Both the position numbers and the translations under genes were made by a program. Shown here one piece after another: positions 17,432 to 25,997 of a DNA stretch of 64,000 nt. This stretch comes from Poriferisodalis sp965204125 (GTDB lineage Bacteria; Actinomycetota; Acidimicrobiia; Acidimicrobiales; Poriferisodalaceae). Positions within the stretch are counted from its first letter, which is position 1; the number at the start of each line of letters is the position of its first letter. The stretch spans positions 2,666,001-2,730,000 of the forward strand of contig NZ_OZ241968.1 in the NCBI RefSeq assembly GCF_965204125.1. Direction: 5' to 3'. The notes beneath the pieces are model-generated. The model worked only from the letters and a program-made list of their open reading frames with translations, was not told where the DNA came from and ran no database searches.

Positions 17432-18112
17432 TCAGGCTGCTTCTACGGTGGCGAGGTGGGCGGCGTCGTTGAACCGTCGTACTTGCCACAGGCACCGCCC
17501 GTTGAAATCGAGCAGCTCCAGCTCGGTGATGGCGGTCACCGAGGTCACCACGCCGACGCCCCGATGACTGGGCGGGATGCCGAAGGCCATCGCCATGGCC
17601 GCAGAGGCGATGCCGCCGTGGCACCCCACAAAGATCGTCTTTCCCGCATGGGCTGCGGCGATGTCGTTGAGCGCCTGTGCAACCCGGTGGCGGAAGCCTG
17701 CGCGGCTCTCACCGCCGTCCACCACGGGCGCGTATGGCTGGTCCATCGGCTGGATGAACCCGAAGCGCTCGCGCGCCGCCTCCCAGGTCATGCCGTCGGC
17801 AGGTCCGAGCCGCATTTCCTCGAGGTCATCGTGGAGATGGACATCGAGATTCCCGCGCTCGGGCCCGCTGCCGAGTGCTGGCAGCACGATGTCGGTGGTC
17901 TCGCGGGCCCTGGGCAGCGGCGAGGAGTAGACGACGTGCACCTCGGGTTCGCGGCCGGCAGCGAACCGGTCGCGCAGCGCCGCCGCTTGGGCGCGGCCCC
18001 GGTCGGTGAGGCCCCGACACCCCTGGGGTCCGCCGACGATTCCTTCGGCCATGGCGACGGATTCGCCGTGCCGGACGATCAGCAGCCGCGAGAGCAGTTG
18101 CTCGTCAGCCAT
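17432..18112 (-). CDS. Histidine phosphatase family protein
   Basis: The phosphoglycerate mutase-like domain shows the catalytic R14-H15-G16 motif (LLIVRHGES), the YSSPLPRARETTDIV segment and the second catalytic histidine in FVGCHGGIAS. The product is about 226 residues from ATG 18112; an ATG at 18136 would add eight residues. The substrate is not predictable. The start overlaps the end of the small upstream gene by about eight bases, suggesting they are co-transcribed. Confidence 0.9.
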   Translation of the reverse strand: MADEQLLSRLLIVRHGESVAMAEGIVGGPQGCRGLTDRGRAQAAALRDRFAAGREPEVHVVYSSPLPRARETTDIVLPALGSGPERGNLDVHLHDDLEEMRLGPADGMTWEAARERFGFIQPMDQPYAPVVDGGESRAGFRHRVAQALNDIAAAHAGKTIFVGCHGGIASAAMAMAFGIPPSHRGVGVVTSVTAITELELLDFNGRCLWQVRRFNDAAHLATVEAA

Positions 18113-18491
18113 ATCGCCTGCTGCCGACATCCACACCGGAAGACTCTAGGTGTGCGCAACGACTGCCGTTCGGCGCGGCGCCAGCCGGAGAGGTCGGCTC
18201 AGCCACCGTGCAGGCCGTGGTGAGTCTCAGTGAAGCCGGGTCGAACACCGGCACGGCTCCACTCCGTGCCTCCCTGGCCACGCAGAGCCCGGGAATGCCC
18301 TCGGCCGCTGTGACGACAGCGCCCACCGCGTCGATGAGATGCTCCGACTGACGCGAGAACACAAGCGCCTGGACGCCGTGGTGGGCCGCTGCAGCCGGGC
18401 GGGAGTAGCCGGCGCCTTTCAGCCGCTCGACCGTCGAAGCAACGGTTAGGTCGGCGCCGTCGACAAACAAACAGAACTCATGCGTGGTCAT
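18105..18491 (-). CDS. Small unknown protein
   Basis: This 128-residue product starts MTTHEFCLFVDGADLTVASTV. The first 75 residues look like a compact alpha/beta domain (FVDGADL, YSRPAAAAHHGVQALVFSR, AVVTAAEGIPGLCVAREA). I have seen the pattern in short actinobacterial proteins paired with helix-turn-helix regulators, but I cannot name a function. The C-terminal part is low-complexity. The reading frame continues upstream with a TTG at 18617, but ATG 18491 fits the conserved part better. It is preceded by an unusually AT-rich control region. Confidence 0.55.
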   Translation of the reverse strand: MTTHEFCLFVDGADLTVASTVERLKGAGYSRPAAAAHHGVQALVFSRQSEHLIDAVGAVVTAAEGIPGLCVAREARSGAVPVFDPASLRLTTACTVAEPTSPAGAAPNGSRCAHLESSGVDVGSRRYG

Positions 18492-18559
18492 CACAGGCGC
18501 GTTACCTCTCGCTGCATCGCTGGATGCCGGAAGCCGTGGTCGCATGGCCAAGCGTCCGG

Positions 18560-18650
18560 CCGGTCTGCGGCACTCTAGTAGCGATTGCTTATCTACCGTC
18601 AAGAGCTTTAGTTTCAACTAATTTCCATATTTTCCGTGTAGTTTAGGAAT
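18560..18650. promoter_or_regulatory. AT-rich control region with a perfect palindrome
   Basis: This stretch is conspicuously AT-rich for the window. It holds the perfect palindrome TTAGTT-TC-AACTAA at 18608-18621, a possible operator. On the minus strand, TTGACG followed 16 bases later by TACTAG gives a weak sigma-70-like promoter reading toward the small gene at 18491. The rest of 18492-18780 contains no gene that I can see. Confidence 0.45.
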
Positions 18651-18780
18651 CTGTCTCTGGCAATCTGTTCGGGGCGGCCGCCGGCCCGCACGCCGCAGCG
18701 GGCGTGCATTCGCTAGCGGGACAGTCCGGAGCGCCGCGCCGACGCGACCGGAAAGTGCCTGGGCCGTAGCATGCGGCCCG

Positions 18781-19421
18781 ATGACAGGTGACACGGGGAT
18801 GTCCACGCCGCAGCACATCGCCTATCGAGCGATGGTGGCCTCCGACGTCGGCTCGGTTCCTGTGGGGTGCATGGGCGAACCCGACGAACTAGCAGAGCGG
18901 ATCGCCAGCCTTGGATCCGCTGCGATCCTGGCATTCGAGGGAGACCGCCACGTCGGGCAGCTGCAGTTCCGGAGGTACATCCCCGGACAGCGAAGCCCCA
19001 ACAACATCTGGGATCCGGTGTACTGGATGGACTTCGACGGCCGGGCACCGACCCTTCCCCCCGGCACGATCAGCGTCTTCTGCTATCACGTCGGCCAGCT
19101 TGACGACACCGACGACCGCGACAGCCGCTACTTCGGTCGGGGCATCGGGGCCGGGCTGCTCGACCGCATGCTGGAGTGGGCGTCCGCCACCGGCGCGGCG
19201 GCCGTGTCGCGAAGGCGTCGCCGTCGTTGAGGCCGGTGATGGGCTTCATGGGCGGTCAACCCGTCGAGGTCTACGAGGAGCGAGGCTTCCAGACTGTCGC
19301 AAGCTGGTCCGACCCCGATCTCGCCGAGGCGGTCGTCGAGCGTGGCATCGCGACCACTGAACAGCTCCCGGCCGCGGCCACCGTCAGCTGCTGCGTCCTG
19401 AACCTTTCCGAGCGCCCCTGA
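18781..19421 (+). pseudogene. GNAT acetyltransferase broken by a single-base frameshift
   Basis: The first frame (18781-19230) encodes the N-terminal part of a GNAT-fold acetyltransferase, with the acetyl-CoA-binding region RYFGRGIGAGLLDRMLEWA, and then runs into an arginine-rich tail and stops. Reading one frame over from about 19206 gives VAKASPSLRPVMGFMGGQPVEVYEERGF, the normal family continuation to 19421. Restoring one G near 19206 (GCC GTG GTC GCG AAG) joins both into a protein of about 213 residues. It may be a recent inactivation or a sequencing error, and the rest of the sequence is well preserved. Confidence 0.8.
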
Positions 19422-19488
19422 CAGAGCCTTCGGCCGATTCCTGAGCCGTAGCCTGCAGGACGGCGAGTAGCGAACACCGGAGGTTGTG

Positions 19489-20793
19489 ATGGGATCGATC
19501 ACCTCAGACATCGAGCCAACCGTCGATCCGGCCGAGGTGGGCTTCGACGCCGGTCGGCTGGAGCGCATTGCCGCCCATCTGGATCGCTATGTCGACGACG
19601 GGCGCTTCCCGGGCGTGTCGGTGCTGCTGACGCGTGGCGGCCAGATTGCGTACACGCACCGCTACGGCCAGCGAGACTGCGAGCGATCGCTGCCGGTCAC
19701 CTCCGACACCATCTTTCGCATCTATTCGATGACCAAGCCCATCGTGTCGATCGCAGCGATGCAGCTGTACGAGCAAGGGTTATTCCAGCTCGCCGATCCG
19801 GTCTCGCGTTGGATCCCGGAGTTTGCAAATGCACGCGTGTTCGCCGGGGGCAACGTGATGCAGTACCAGACACGGGAACCGGCGAGCGAAGTGACCGTCC
19901 ACAGCCTGCTGACCCATACCTCCGGCCTCACCTACGACTTCCACTTCGCCAACGAGGTCGACGCGCTGTACCGGGCCAACGGCTTCAACTGGGGTGCCCC
20001 GGGCAACCTCGAGGAAACCTGCGAAGCCCTCGCATCGCTCCCGCTGTTGTTCGATCCGGGCACCGAGTGGAACTACAGCTACTCCACCGATGTCTTGGGC
20101 CGTGTCGTCGAGGTCGTCTCGGGTCAGTCGCTCGACGAGTACCTCGTCGAACACGTGACCGGGCCGCTCGGAATGACCGACACGGGCTTCCAGGTGCCCC
20201 CCGCCGATGTCGAGCGCTTCGCAGCCAATTACACGACCGCCACGCTGGCGGCACGCGAGGCAGCCGGCAACACCGGGCCGACGCCCCCGGCATACCGACC
20301 CGACCATCCGGGCCTGCGCCGCTCGCTGATGGATGACCCGCGCACGTCGGCCTACCTGGGGCCGCCCAAGATCCTCTCCGGCGGAGGGGGACTGGTGTCG
20401 ACGATGGGCGATTACCACCGGTTCACCCAGATGCTGCGCAACGGCGGCGAACTGGATGGCACCCGCACCATCGGCCGGCGCACCCTCGAGTTCATGGCCA
20501 GCAACCACCTGCCAGGCGGCACCGACCTCACCGAGTGCGGTCGGGCGCTGTTCTCAGAAGCCGCTTTCGACGGCGTCGGCTTCGGCCTGGGCTTCTCGGT
20601 GGTGCTCGATCCCGCCAAGGCGAAGGTGGTCTCCAGCAAGGGCGAGTTCGCCTGGGGAGGGGCTGCGTCGACGGCGTTCTGGGTGGATCCGACGGAAGAC
20701 ATCACCCTCGTCTTCCTGACACAGCTGTTGCCGTCGAGCGTCCACCCGATCCGCCCGGAGCTGAAGGCCCTCGTGTACCAGGCACTGGTGTGA
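19489..20793 (+). CDS. Serine hydrolase, class C beta-lactamase/esterase family
   Basis: This 434-residue serine hydrolase of the beta-lactamase-related fold has the nucleophile motif S80-M-T-K83, the Y196-S-Y element and a late GGAASTAFW segment that replaces the KTG triad. Relatives include EstB-type esterases and D-aminopeptidases rather than true lactamases. No signal peptide is visible, so the enzyme is probably cytoplasmic. A CCGGAGG ribosome site precedes ATG 19489 (GTG 19486 is also possible). The stop TGA shares a base with the ATG of mycothione reductase. Confidence 0.9.
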   Translation: MGSITSDIEPTVDPAEVGFDAGRLERIAAHLDRYVDDGRFPGVSVLLTRGGQIAYTHRYGQRDCERSLPVTSDTIFRIYSMTKPIVSIAAMQLYEQGLFQLADPVSRWIPEFANARVFAGGNVMQYQTREPASEVTVHSLLTHTSGLTYDFHFANEVDALYRANGFNWGAPGNLEETCEALASLPLLFDPGTEWNYSYSTDVLGRVVEVVSGQSLDEYLVEHVTGPLGMTDTGFQVPPADVERFAANYTTATLAAREAAGNTGPTPPAYRPDHPGLRRSLMDDPRTSAYLGPPKILSGGGGLVSTMGDYHRFTQMLRNGGELDGTRTIGRRTLEFMASNHLPGGTDLTECGRALFSEAAFDGVGFGLGFSVVLDPAKAKVVSSKGEFAWGGAASTAFWVDPTEDITLVFLTQLLPSSVHPIRPELKALVYQALV

Positions 20794-22259
20794 TGGCGGA
20801 TTTCGACCTGGTCATCGTAGGCACCGGCTCGGCCAATTCCATTCCCGGCCCCGAGTTCGACGACTGGTCGATTGCGATCGTCGAGCGCGGCACGTTCGGC
20901 GGCACCTGCCTGAACGTGGGCTGCATTCCCTCCAAGATGTTCGTGTACGCGGCCGATGTGGCCGACACCATTGCGACGGCAGGCGACTACGGCATCGCCG
21001 CCAGCTTCGACAGCGCCGACTGGCCTGCCATCCGGGATCGCGTCTTCGGCCGCATCGATCCCATCGCCAGCGGGGGGCGCGACTACCGCTCCGGCGCCGA
21101 ATGCCCCAACATCACCGTGTTCGAGGGTGACGCCCGTTTCGTGAGCGACCGGCGCCTGGCGGTGCGCATGGGCGACGGCAGCACCGAATCGGTGTCCGGG
21201 CGGCATGTGGTGCTCGGGGCCGGCGCTCGGGCATTCCTGCCGCCGTACCGCGGCCTGGGCACGGTGCCGTTCCACACCTCTGACACGGTGATGCGGCTGG
21301 ACTCGCTGCCGGAGTCAATGATCGTGCTCGGCGGCGGCTACATCGCCTGCGAGCTGGGCTATGTGTTCTCGGCGCTGGGCACCAAGGTCACGATGATCAA
21401 CCGGGGAGAACGGCTGCTGCGGGCCGAGGACGACGATGTGTCTGCGGCGTTCACGATGGCGGCGCAGCGCCACTTCGACCTGCGCCTCGGCGCGACGGTG
21501 AGTTCCGTGCGCGGCGGAGCCGCGACCGGCGATTCAGTGCGCGGCGGAGCCGCGGATTTTGTGTATGCCACCGACGGCTCGCCCAGCGCCCATGGCAACA
21601 GCTACACAGTCGAGTTCACCCGTGACGGCAGCGCCGAGTCTGCGAGTGCCGATGTGCTGCTGGTCGCCACCGGGCGAGTGCCTAACGGCGATCAGCTGGC
21701 CCTCGACCTTGCGGGAGTGGACGACGAAGACGGCCGTGTGCTGACCGATGAGTACTACCGCACCTCGGCGCCGGGCGTCTGGGCCTTCGGCGACCTGTCC
21801 AGCGAAATCCAGCTCAAGCATCTCGCCAACGCGCAGGTGCGGGCGCTGAGGCACAACCTGCTCGTGGCCGAGGGCCAAGCCGATGGCCCCATGCACACCG
21901 TCCGGGAAGACCTGGTTCCCCATGCAGTGTTCTCCCACCCGCAGGTGGCCTCGGTCGGCCTCACGGAACGAGATGCTCGGGCAGCGGGACTGCCGATCTC
22001 GGTGGCGAACAAGCCTTTCGGCCACACGGCGTACGGCTGGGCGATGGAGGACACCGCCAGCTTCGCCAAGCTGATCGCGCACGCCGAGACCCGTGAGCTG
22101 CTCGGCGCACACATCATCGGTCCCCAGGCGTCCACGCTGATCCAGCAGCTGATCCAGGGCATGGCTCTCGGCCAGACCGTCGATCAGATGGCCCGCGAGC
22201 AGTTCTATATCCACCCGGCGTTGACCGAGGTCATTGAGAACGCCCTGCTCGAGCTGTAG
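20793..22259 (+). CDS. mtr: Mycothione reductase
   Basis: This FAD-dependent pyridine nucleotide-disulfide oxidoreductase of 488 residues has an N-terminal dinucleotide fold (VIVGTGSAN), the redox-active pair C39/C44 in GGTCLNVGC, a second dinucleotide-binding fold (VLGGGYIACELG) and the dimerisation domain with HPALTEVIENALLEL. GTGSAN instead of GxGxxG and the short N-terminus match mycothione reductase, which keeps the actinobacterial thiol mycothiol reduced. Starting in overlap with the hydrolase stop (TGATG), it is likely translationally coupled. An in-frame 10-residue duplication sits at about residues 239-258. Confidence 0.9.
   Translation: MADFDLVIVGTGSANSIPGPEFDDWSIAIVERGTFGGTCLNVGCIPSKMFVYAADVADTIATAGDYGIAASFDSADWPAIRDRVFGRIDPIASGGRDYRSGAECPNITVFEGDARFVSDRRLAVRMGDGSTESVSGRHVVLGAGARAFLPPYRGLGTVPFHTSDTVMRLDSLPESMIVLGGGYIACELGYVFSALGTKVTMINRGERLLRAEDDDVSAAFTMAAQRHFDLRLGATVSSVRGGAATGDSVRGGAADFVYATDGSPSAHGNSYTVEFTRDGSAESASADVLLVATGRVPNGDQLALDLAGVDDEDGRVLTDEYYRTSAPGVWAFGDLSSEIQLKHLANAQVRALRHNLLVAEGQADGPMHTVREDLVPHAVFSHPQVASVGLTERDARAAGLPISVANKPFGHTAYGWAMEDTASFAKLIAHAETRELLGAHIIGPQASTLIQQLIQGMALGQTVDQMAREQFYIHPALTEVIENALLEL
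21507..21554 (+). repeat. 18-bp palindromic direct repeat inside mtr
   Basis: The 18 bases at 21507-21524 recur exactly at 21537-21554, offset by 30 bases. Each copy contains CGCGGC-GGA-GCCGCG, a perfect six-base-arm hairpin. In protein it duplicates S-V-R-G-G-A-A without shifting the frame. Confidence 0.85.
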
Positions 22260-22303
22260 CCGGCTGAGCTGTCCCTGTCGATGTGTGGCTGGCTCAGCCG
22301 CGT

Positions 22304-23281
22304 TCAGTCGATCCGGCGGGCGTCGGGAATCAGGTTGATCTCCCAGATCACCTCCTCGAGCCGATCCTCGGCCGAGACCGCCTCGTAGCGGCACGGTCGC
22401 TCGGGCGTGACCGTCGATGGTGCCGGAGTGAGGATGGTGGACGGGCGGGGGTGGCAGAACTGCACCACGCTGAGCCGGCTGGTGTGCTGGCCTGGGTCGG
22501 CCTTGACGCGGTGCCAGCCGGCGCCGATCAGGCCGTTGGTGACGTGCTCCAGCATGATCCCCGAGTTGATGATGACATGATCGTCTGGCGGTGCGGCATC
22601 GACCCACCCGCCGTCGATGCGCACCTGCAGCCCGCGGTCGGTGGCCCGGGGCAGGGCGGTGATGAGGTTGATGTCGGCGTGCTCGTCGGCCCAGATGTGG
22701 CCCTCGCTGCCGCCGCCCGGGGCGTGTGACATCGGCGGGTAGTGAATGGCCCGGGACAGGTGCGTGCCGTAGGTGGTCATCCGGTCGAAGTAGGTCTCGT
22801 GGGCGCCGATGCCCTCCGCGATGACGCGCAGGAAGCGTCGCTGCAGCTCGACGAGCCGGCGATGGAATTCAGTGAGCGTCGCACCGGCGCCGTCGATGTC
22901 GTCATCGGGGAAGATCGACGGCCGGTACCAGCGGCTGTACTTGGTTGTGAGCGGGTGGCCAGCGGGGGGCTGATCGCTCCAATTGAACATCTCCTTCCAG
23001 TCGGGAACGTCGGAGATGGCGGCGGTCTCGGTGAGGCGTCCGGTGTACCCGCGGGCGCCGAACGACTCGGTGTCGACGTAGCGCTTCTTGGCGTCGGTTT
23101 CGAGTGCGAAGAACCGGCTGAGCACGCCGTATGCGTCGTCGAGCAGACCGCCGGAGAGATCGTGCGCCGTGTAAACGAAGCCCGTTCGCAGGCTGGCCAT
23201 GACGCCGTCGGTGACCGACCTGCGCTGCGCCGGCGAACCGTGCTCGAAGGCCAGCAGGTCCACGTCGAGGATTTCGTACAT
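22304..23281 (-). CDS. 2-oxoglutarate/Fe(II) oxygenase, isopenicillin N synthase-like
   Basis: This 325-residue protein of the non-haem Fe(II)/2OG superfamily has an IPNS-like N-terminal domain (GFVYTAHDL). The double-stranded beta-helix core carries the iron ligands H201-x-D203 (DEHADINLITAL) and H257 (GWHRVK), and R269-x-S271 to bind 2-oxoglutarate. The usual reaction is hydroxylation or oxidative ring formation; the substrate is unknown. It is the last gene of the long minus-strand run and starts eight bases after the adenylyltransferase-like gene. Confidence 0.9.
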   Translation of the reverse strand: MYEILDVDLLAFEHGSPAQRRSVTDGVMASLRTGFVYTAHDLSGGLLDDAYGVLSRFFALETDAKKRYVDTESFGARGYTGRLTETAAISDVPDWKEMFNWSDQPPAGHPLTTKYSRWYRPSIFPDDDIDGAGATLTEFHRRLVELQRRFLRVIAEGIGAHETYFDRMTTYGTHLSRAIHYPPMSHAPGGGSEGHIWADEHADINLITALPRATDRGLQVRIDGGWVDAAPPDDHVIINSGIMLEHVTNGLIGAGWHRVKADPGQHTSRLSVVQFCHPRPSTILTPAPSTVTPERPCRYEAVSAEDRLEEVIWEINLIPDARRID

Positions 23282-23289
23282 AGCGCCCT

Positions 23290-23877
23290 TCAGTCTTCCC
23301 GCTGGCGCGCCAGCCAGGCTTCGTAGCGCGCCGGGTCGGTCCATGCGCCGGTCGCTGCGTCGAAGCGAGCCGCTTCGGGTGCCATCTGTGCCGGGTCGGC
23401 GGTGCGAGCCTGGGTGCTCGACACCGTGCCCACCCAGTCGGGCAGGTCGAGCACTAGTTCGGCAGGGCAGTCGTGCGGTGGCCGTGCGGCAATGGCGACC
23501 GCCGGCAGTGCAGCGATGGATGCGTCCCGGCGTGCCAGGTCGTTGCCGTAGAACACGGGGTCGTGGATCTGCTGCCACTTGTCGGCGCCCATCACGATGA
23601 CGTCGAAACCGGCAGCGATGTCCGACAGCAGCTGTGCGTCGGTGACGTCGATCTCGAGCCAGTCGATCGGCGCAGCAACCTCCTCGAGCACGGCGATCCG
23701 GTCGGCGAGCCGCGGGCGCTGCACGTCTTCCTTGGCGAGAGCCACCCGGCTCACCGACCACACGAGCCCGTCGAGCCGGTGCTGTTCGAGCACGGCCTCG
23801 CTGATGGCCAGATGGGCCGTGGTGGGCGGGTTGAACGAGCCGGGAAACACCCCCCGCCGCATCGTGCCTGCGGACAT
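23290..23877 (-). CDS. Nicotinate-nucleotide adenylyltransferase-like nucleotidyltransferase
   Basis: This 195-residue protein has the nucleotidyltransferase opening GVFPGSFNPPTTAH, where the HxGH motif is relaxed to T-x-x-H. Later come the VIVMGADKW segment and SSTQAR, which stands for the ISSTxxR motif. NadD-type enzymes transfer AMP to nicotinate mononucleotide. The sequence differs enough from housekeeping NadD that another small-molecule substrate is possible. It starts four bases after the selD stop, so it is tightly coupled with selD. Confidence 0.8.
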   Translation of the reverse strand: MSAGTMRRGVFPGSFNPPTTAHLAISEAVLEQHRLDGLVWSVSRVALAKEDVQRPRLADRIAVLEEVAAPIDWLEIDVTDAQLLSDIAAGFDVIVMGADKWQQIHDPVFYGNDLARRDASIAALPAVAIAARPPHDCPAELVLDLPDWVGTVSSTQARTADPAQMAPEAARFDAATGAWTDPARYEAWLARQRED

Positions 23878-23881
23878 TTCC

Positions 23882-25015
23882 TCAGCCTGCGTCTGTTGCG
23901 GTGTCTCCGGTGACGGCGCCCGCGATCGTGATCGATCCCGCCGTTCCGCTGCTGCCGTCGGCGAGTTCGCCGATCACTGCGGCGTCATGGCCGCTGTCGC
24001 GCAGCTCGCGGACAGCGTCGCCGGCGCGTGCGGGATCGCAGCTGAACAGCAGGCCGCCCGAAGTCTGGGGATCGCCGAGCACGATGCGGGTGAGCTCGTC
24101 GCTGCCGTCGAGGCGCTCGGCCAGGTGATCCAGGTTGCGGCCGGTGCCCCCGGGCACGAAGCCGTCGGTGGCGAGCCCGACCACATCGGGCAGCAGCGGC
24201 ACTGCGCCGGCATCCACCACGGCATTCGCTTCGCTGGCCGCAGCGAGTTCTGCGAGGTGTCCCAGCAGTCCGAACCCGGTGACGTCCGTGGCCGCCGTGG
24301 CTCCTGCCCTGATGGCCGCGGCGGCGGCTGCGTCGTTGAGCCGGCACATCTCGGCCACGCCGGCCTCGTAGGCCGCATGCAGGTCGCCGCTCGGCTCGAC
24401 GGCCTCGGGGCCCGAACGCTTCAGCGCGGTCGCGAGCAGACCGGTGCCGAGCGGTTTGGTCAGCACCAGCGCCTGGCCCGCCTGCCCACCGACGTTGGTG
24501 AGCAGGCCCGTGCCGTCGCTGGCCGGCCGGCAGGTGCCAGTCACCGACATGCCATAGAGCGGCTCGGGCGCGTCGATGGTGTGACCGCCGGCCACCACCC
24601 AGCCGCCGTCCGCCGCGGCATCCGCACCGCCGGCGAGCACCTCGCCCAGCAAGTCCAGCGGGAGCACATCGCGCGGCCAAGCCGCCAGGTTGAGGGCGAA
24701 CAGCGGACTGGCACCCATCGCGTAGATGTCGCTGGCGGCATTCGCCGCCGCGATGCGCCCCCACGTGCGCGCATCGTCCACGATCGGCGCGAAGAAGTCG
24801 GTCGAGTTCACCAGCAGCCGGTCGCCGTCGAGCCGCCACACGGCGGCATCGTCGCTGGTGTCGGTGCCGACCACCAGGTCCGGGTGCGACGGGGGAGTCA
24901 GATAGCGCAGAACCTGCGCCAGCTCGGAAGGCCCGAGCTTGCACGCTCAGCCCGCACCGTGGCTGTACTGGCTCAGCCGGAACGCCGGGCTGTTCGCAGT
25001 GCTGTCGGTGGGCAC
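23882..25015 (-). CDS. selD: Selenide, water dikinase with in-frame TGA read as selenocysteine
   Basis: SelD makes selenophosphate from selenide and ATP, the selenium donor for selenocysteine. The 377-residue product is complete only if the TGA at 24947-24949 is decoded as selenocysteine 23 in the active-site motif YSHGAG-U-ACK, with Lys26. Downstream, the frame runs without a break through LGPSELAQVLRYL, TDTSDDAAVW, GGHTIDAPEP and LGDPQTSGG, all SelD hallmarks. A GTG start at 25015 fits. Without recoding, the protein would start at GTG 24874 and lack the catalytic Sec/Cys and Lys. A stem-loop follows the TGA. Cysteine or selenocysteine at this site is known in the family. Confidence 0.92.
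24916..24944 (-). promoter_or_regulatory. Candidate bacterial SECIS hairpin in selD
   Basis: Beginning two bases after the TGA, GUGCAAGCUCGG pairs with CCGAGCUGGCGC around a GCCUU loop: eleven pairs with one A-G mismatch and one G-U pair. The loop begins 15 bases after UGA and starts with G. Bacterial SECIS elements lie in this region of the reading frame and recruit SelB. The short spacing is near the lower limit known. Confidence 0.75.
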
Positions 25016-25073
25016 AGCGGCAACGGTACCGACGTGGCGACCCGGTTGGCCTCCGGGGTCGGGACCAGCAGTT

Positions 25074-25997
25074 TCAGTCGTAACTGCAGACGGCGCCGAC
25101 GATGAGTTTGAGCGCCGGCTCGGCGTCGATGCTGTAGGCGACCTCGCAGTTGGGCGTGGCGTCGGTGCCGGGCCGTTCGTCGGCGACGGTCATGCCCCGG
25201 GTGAGATCGCCGCTCGTCTCCACGTCGACGTGTCGGGCGCCGAAGGCGAACAGCTCAGGGTGCGTCACGGCCAGCACTGCGCAGGGGTCGTGCATGGGCG
25301 CGGCATCCAGCCCAGCGCGCTCGCGGTAGCCGGCGAGGTAGAAGTCGAACAGGCCCGCCACGAACTCAGGCACCATGCCGCCCTGCTCCCGCAGGGCGAA
25401 GATCTCGTTCTGCCCCACGCACAGCTGGTGGGTGAGGTTGAGCCCGGCCATGCGCACCAGAGGCACCCCGGCGGCGAACACGATCTGGGCGGCATGGGGA
25501 TCTGCCCAGATGTTGAACTCGGCCGTCGGCGTGACATTGCCGGGCCCGACAGCGCCGCCCATCAGCGAGATGCCCGCTACCTGATCGACGATGTCCGGCG
25601 CCTGGCGGATGGCCAGCGCAATGTTGGTGAGCGGCCCGACGGGCACGAGCCACACGTCGTCGTGCGCGCGCACCGTCTCGATGATGCAGCCGACCGCGTC
25701 GTTGCTCGCCGCCGCCAGGTGCACGTCTGGCCGTGGCGGCCCGTCGAGCCCGGTCGCCCCGTGGGCACGCGGCGCATGCGCCGCGGGCACCAGCAGCGGC
25801 CGGTCCGCACCCGCATGCACCGGAATGTCCAGCCCGGCGAGCTGGCACATCAGCAGCGCGTTCGCCGTGGTCATCTCCAGCGGGGCGTTGCCCGACACCG
25901 TCGTGATCGCCAGCACTTCGCAGTGGCGGACCGCCAGCAGGATGGCCACCGCATCGTCGTGGCCCGGATCACAGTCGAGAATGATCCTCGGGCTCAC
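25074..25997 (-). CDS. Inosine-uridine-type nucleoside hydrolase
   Basis: This 307-residue N-ribohydrolase has the calcium-binding motif D8-C-D10-P-G-H-D14-D15 at the N-terminus. VPVGPLTNIALAI, SLMGGAVGPGNVTPTAEFNIWADPHAA and the late MHDPCAVL segment fit the family. It splits nucleosides to base and ribose, and its specificity is open. The GTG at 25997 overlaps the preceding stop (GTGA), so longer versions starting upstream are unlikely. It sits between a DinB-like gene and selD in the minus-strand run. Confidence 0.92.
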   Translation of the reverse strand: MSPRIILDCDPGHDDAVAILLAVRHCEVLAITTVSGNAPLEMTTANALLMCQLAGLDIPVHAGADRPLLVPAAHAPRAHGATGLDGPPRPDVHLAAASNDAVGCIIETVRAHDDVWLVPVGPLTNIALAIRQAPDIVDQVAGISLMGGAVGPGNVTPTAEFNIWADPHAAQIVFAAGVPLVRMAGLNLTHQLCVGQNEIFALREQGGMVPEFVAGLFDFYLAGYRERAGLDAAPMHDPCAVLAVTHPELFAFGARHVDVETSGDLTRGMTVADERPGTDATPNCEVAYSIDAEPALKLIVGAVCSYD

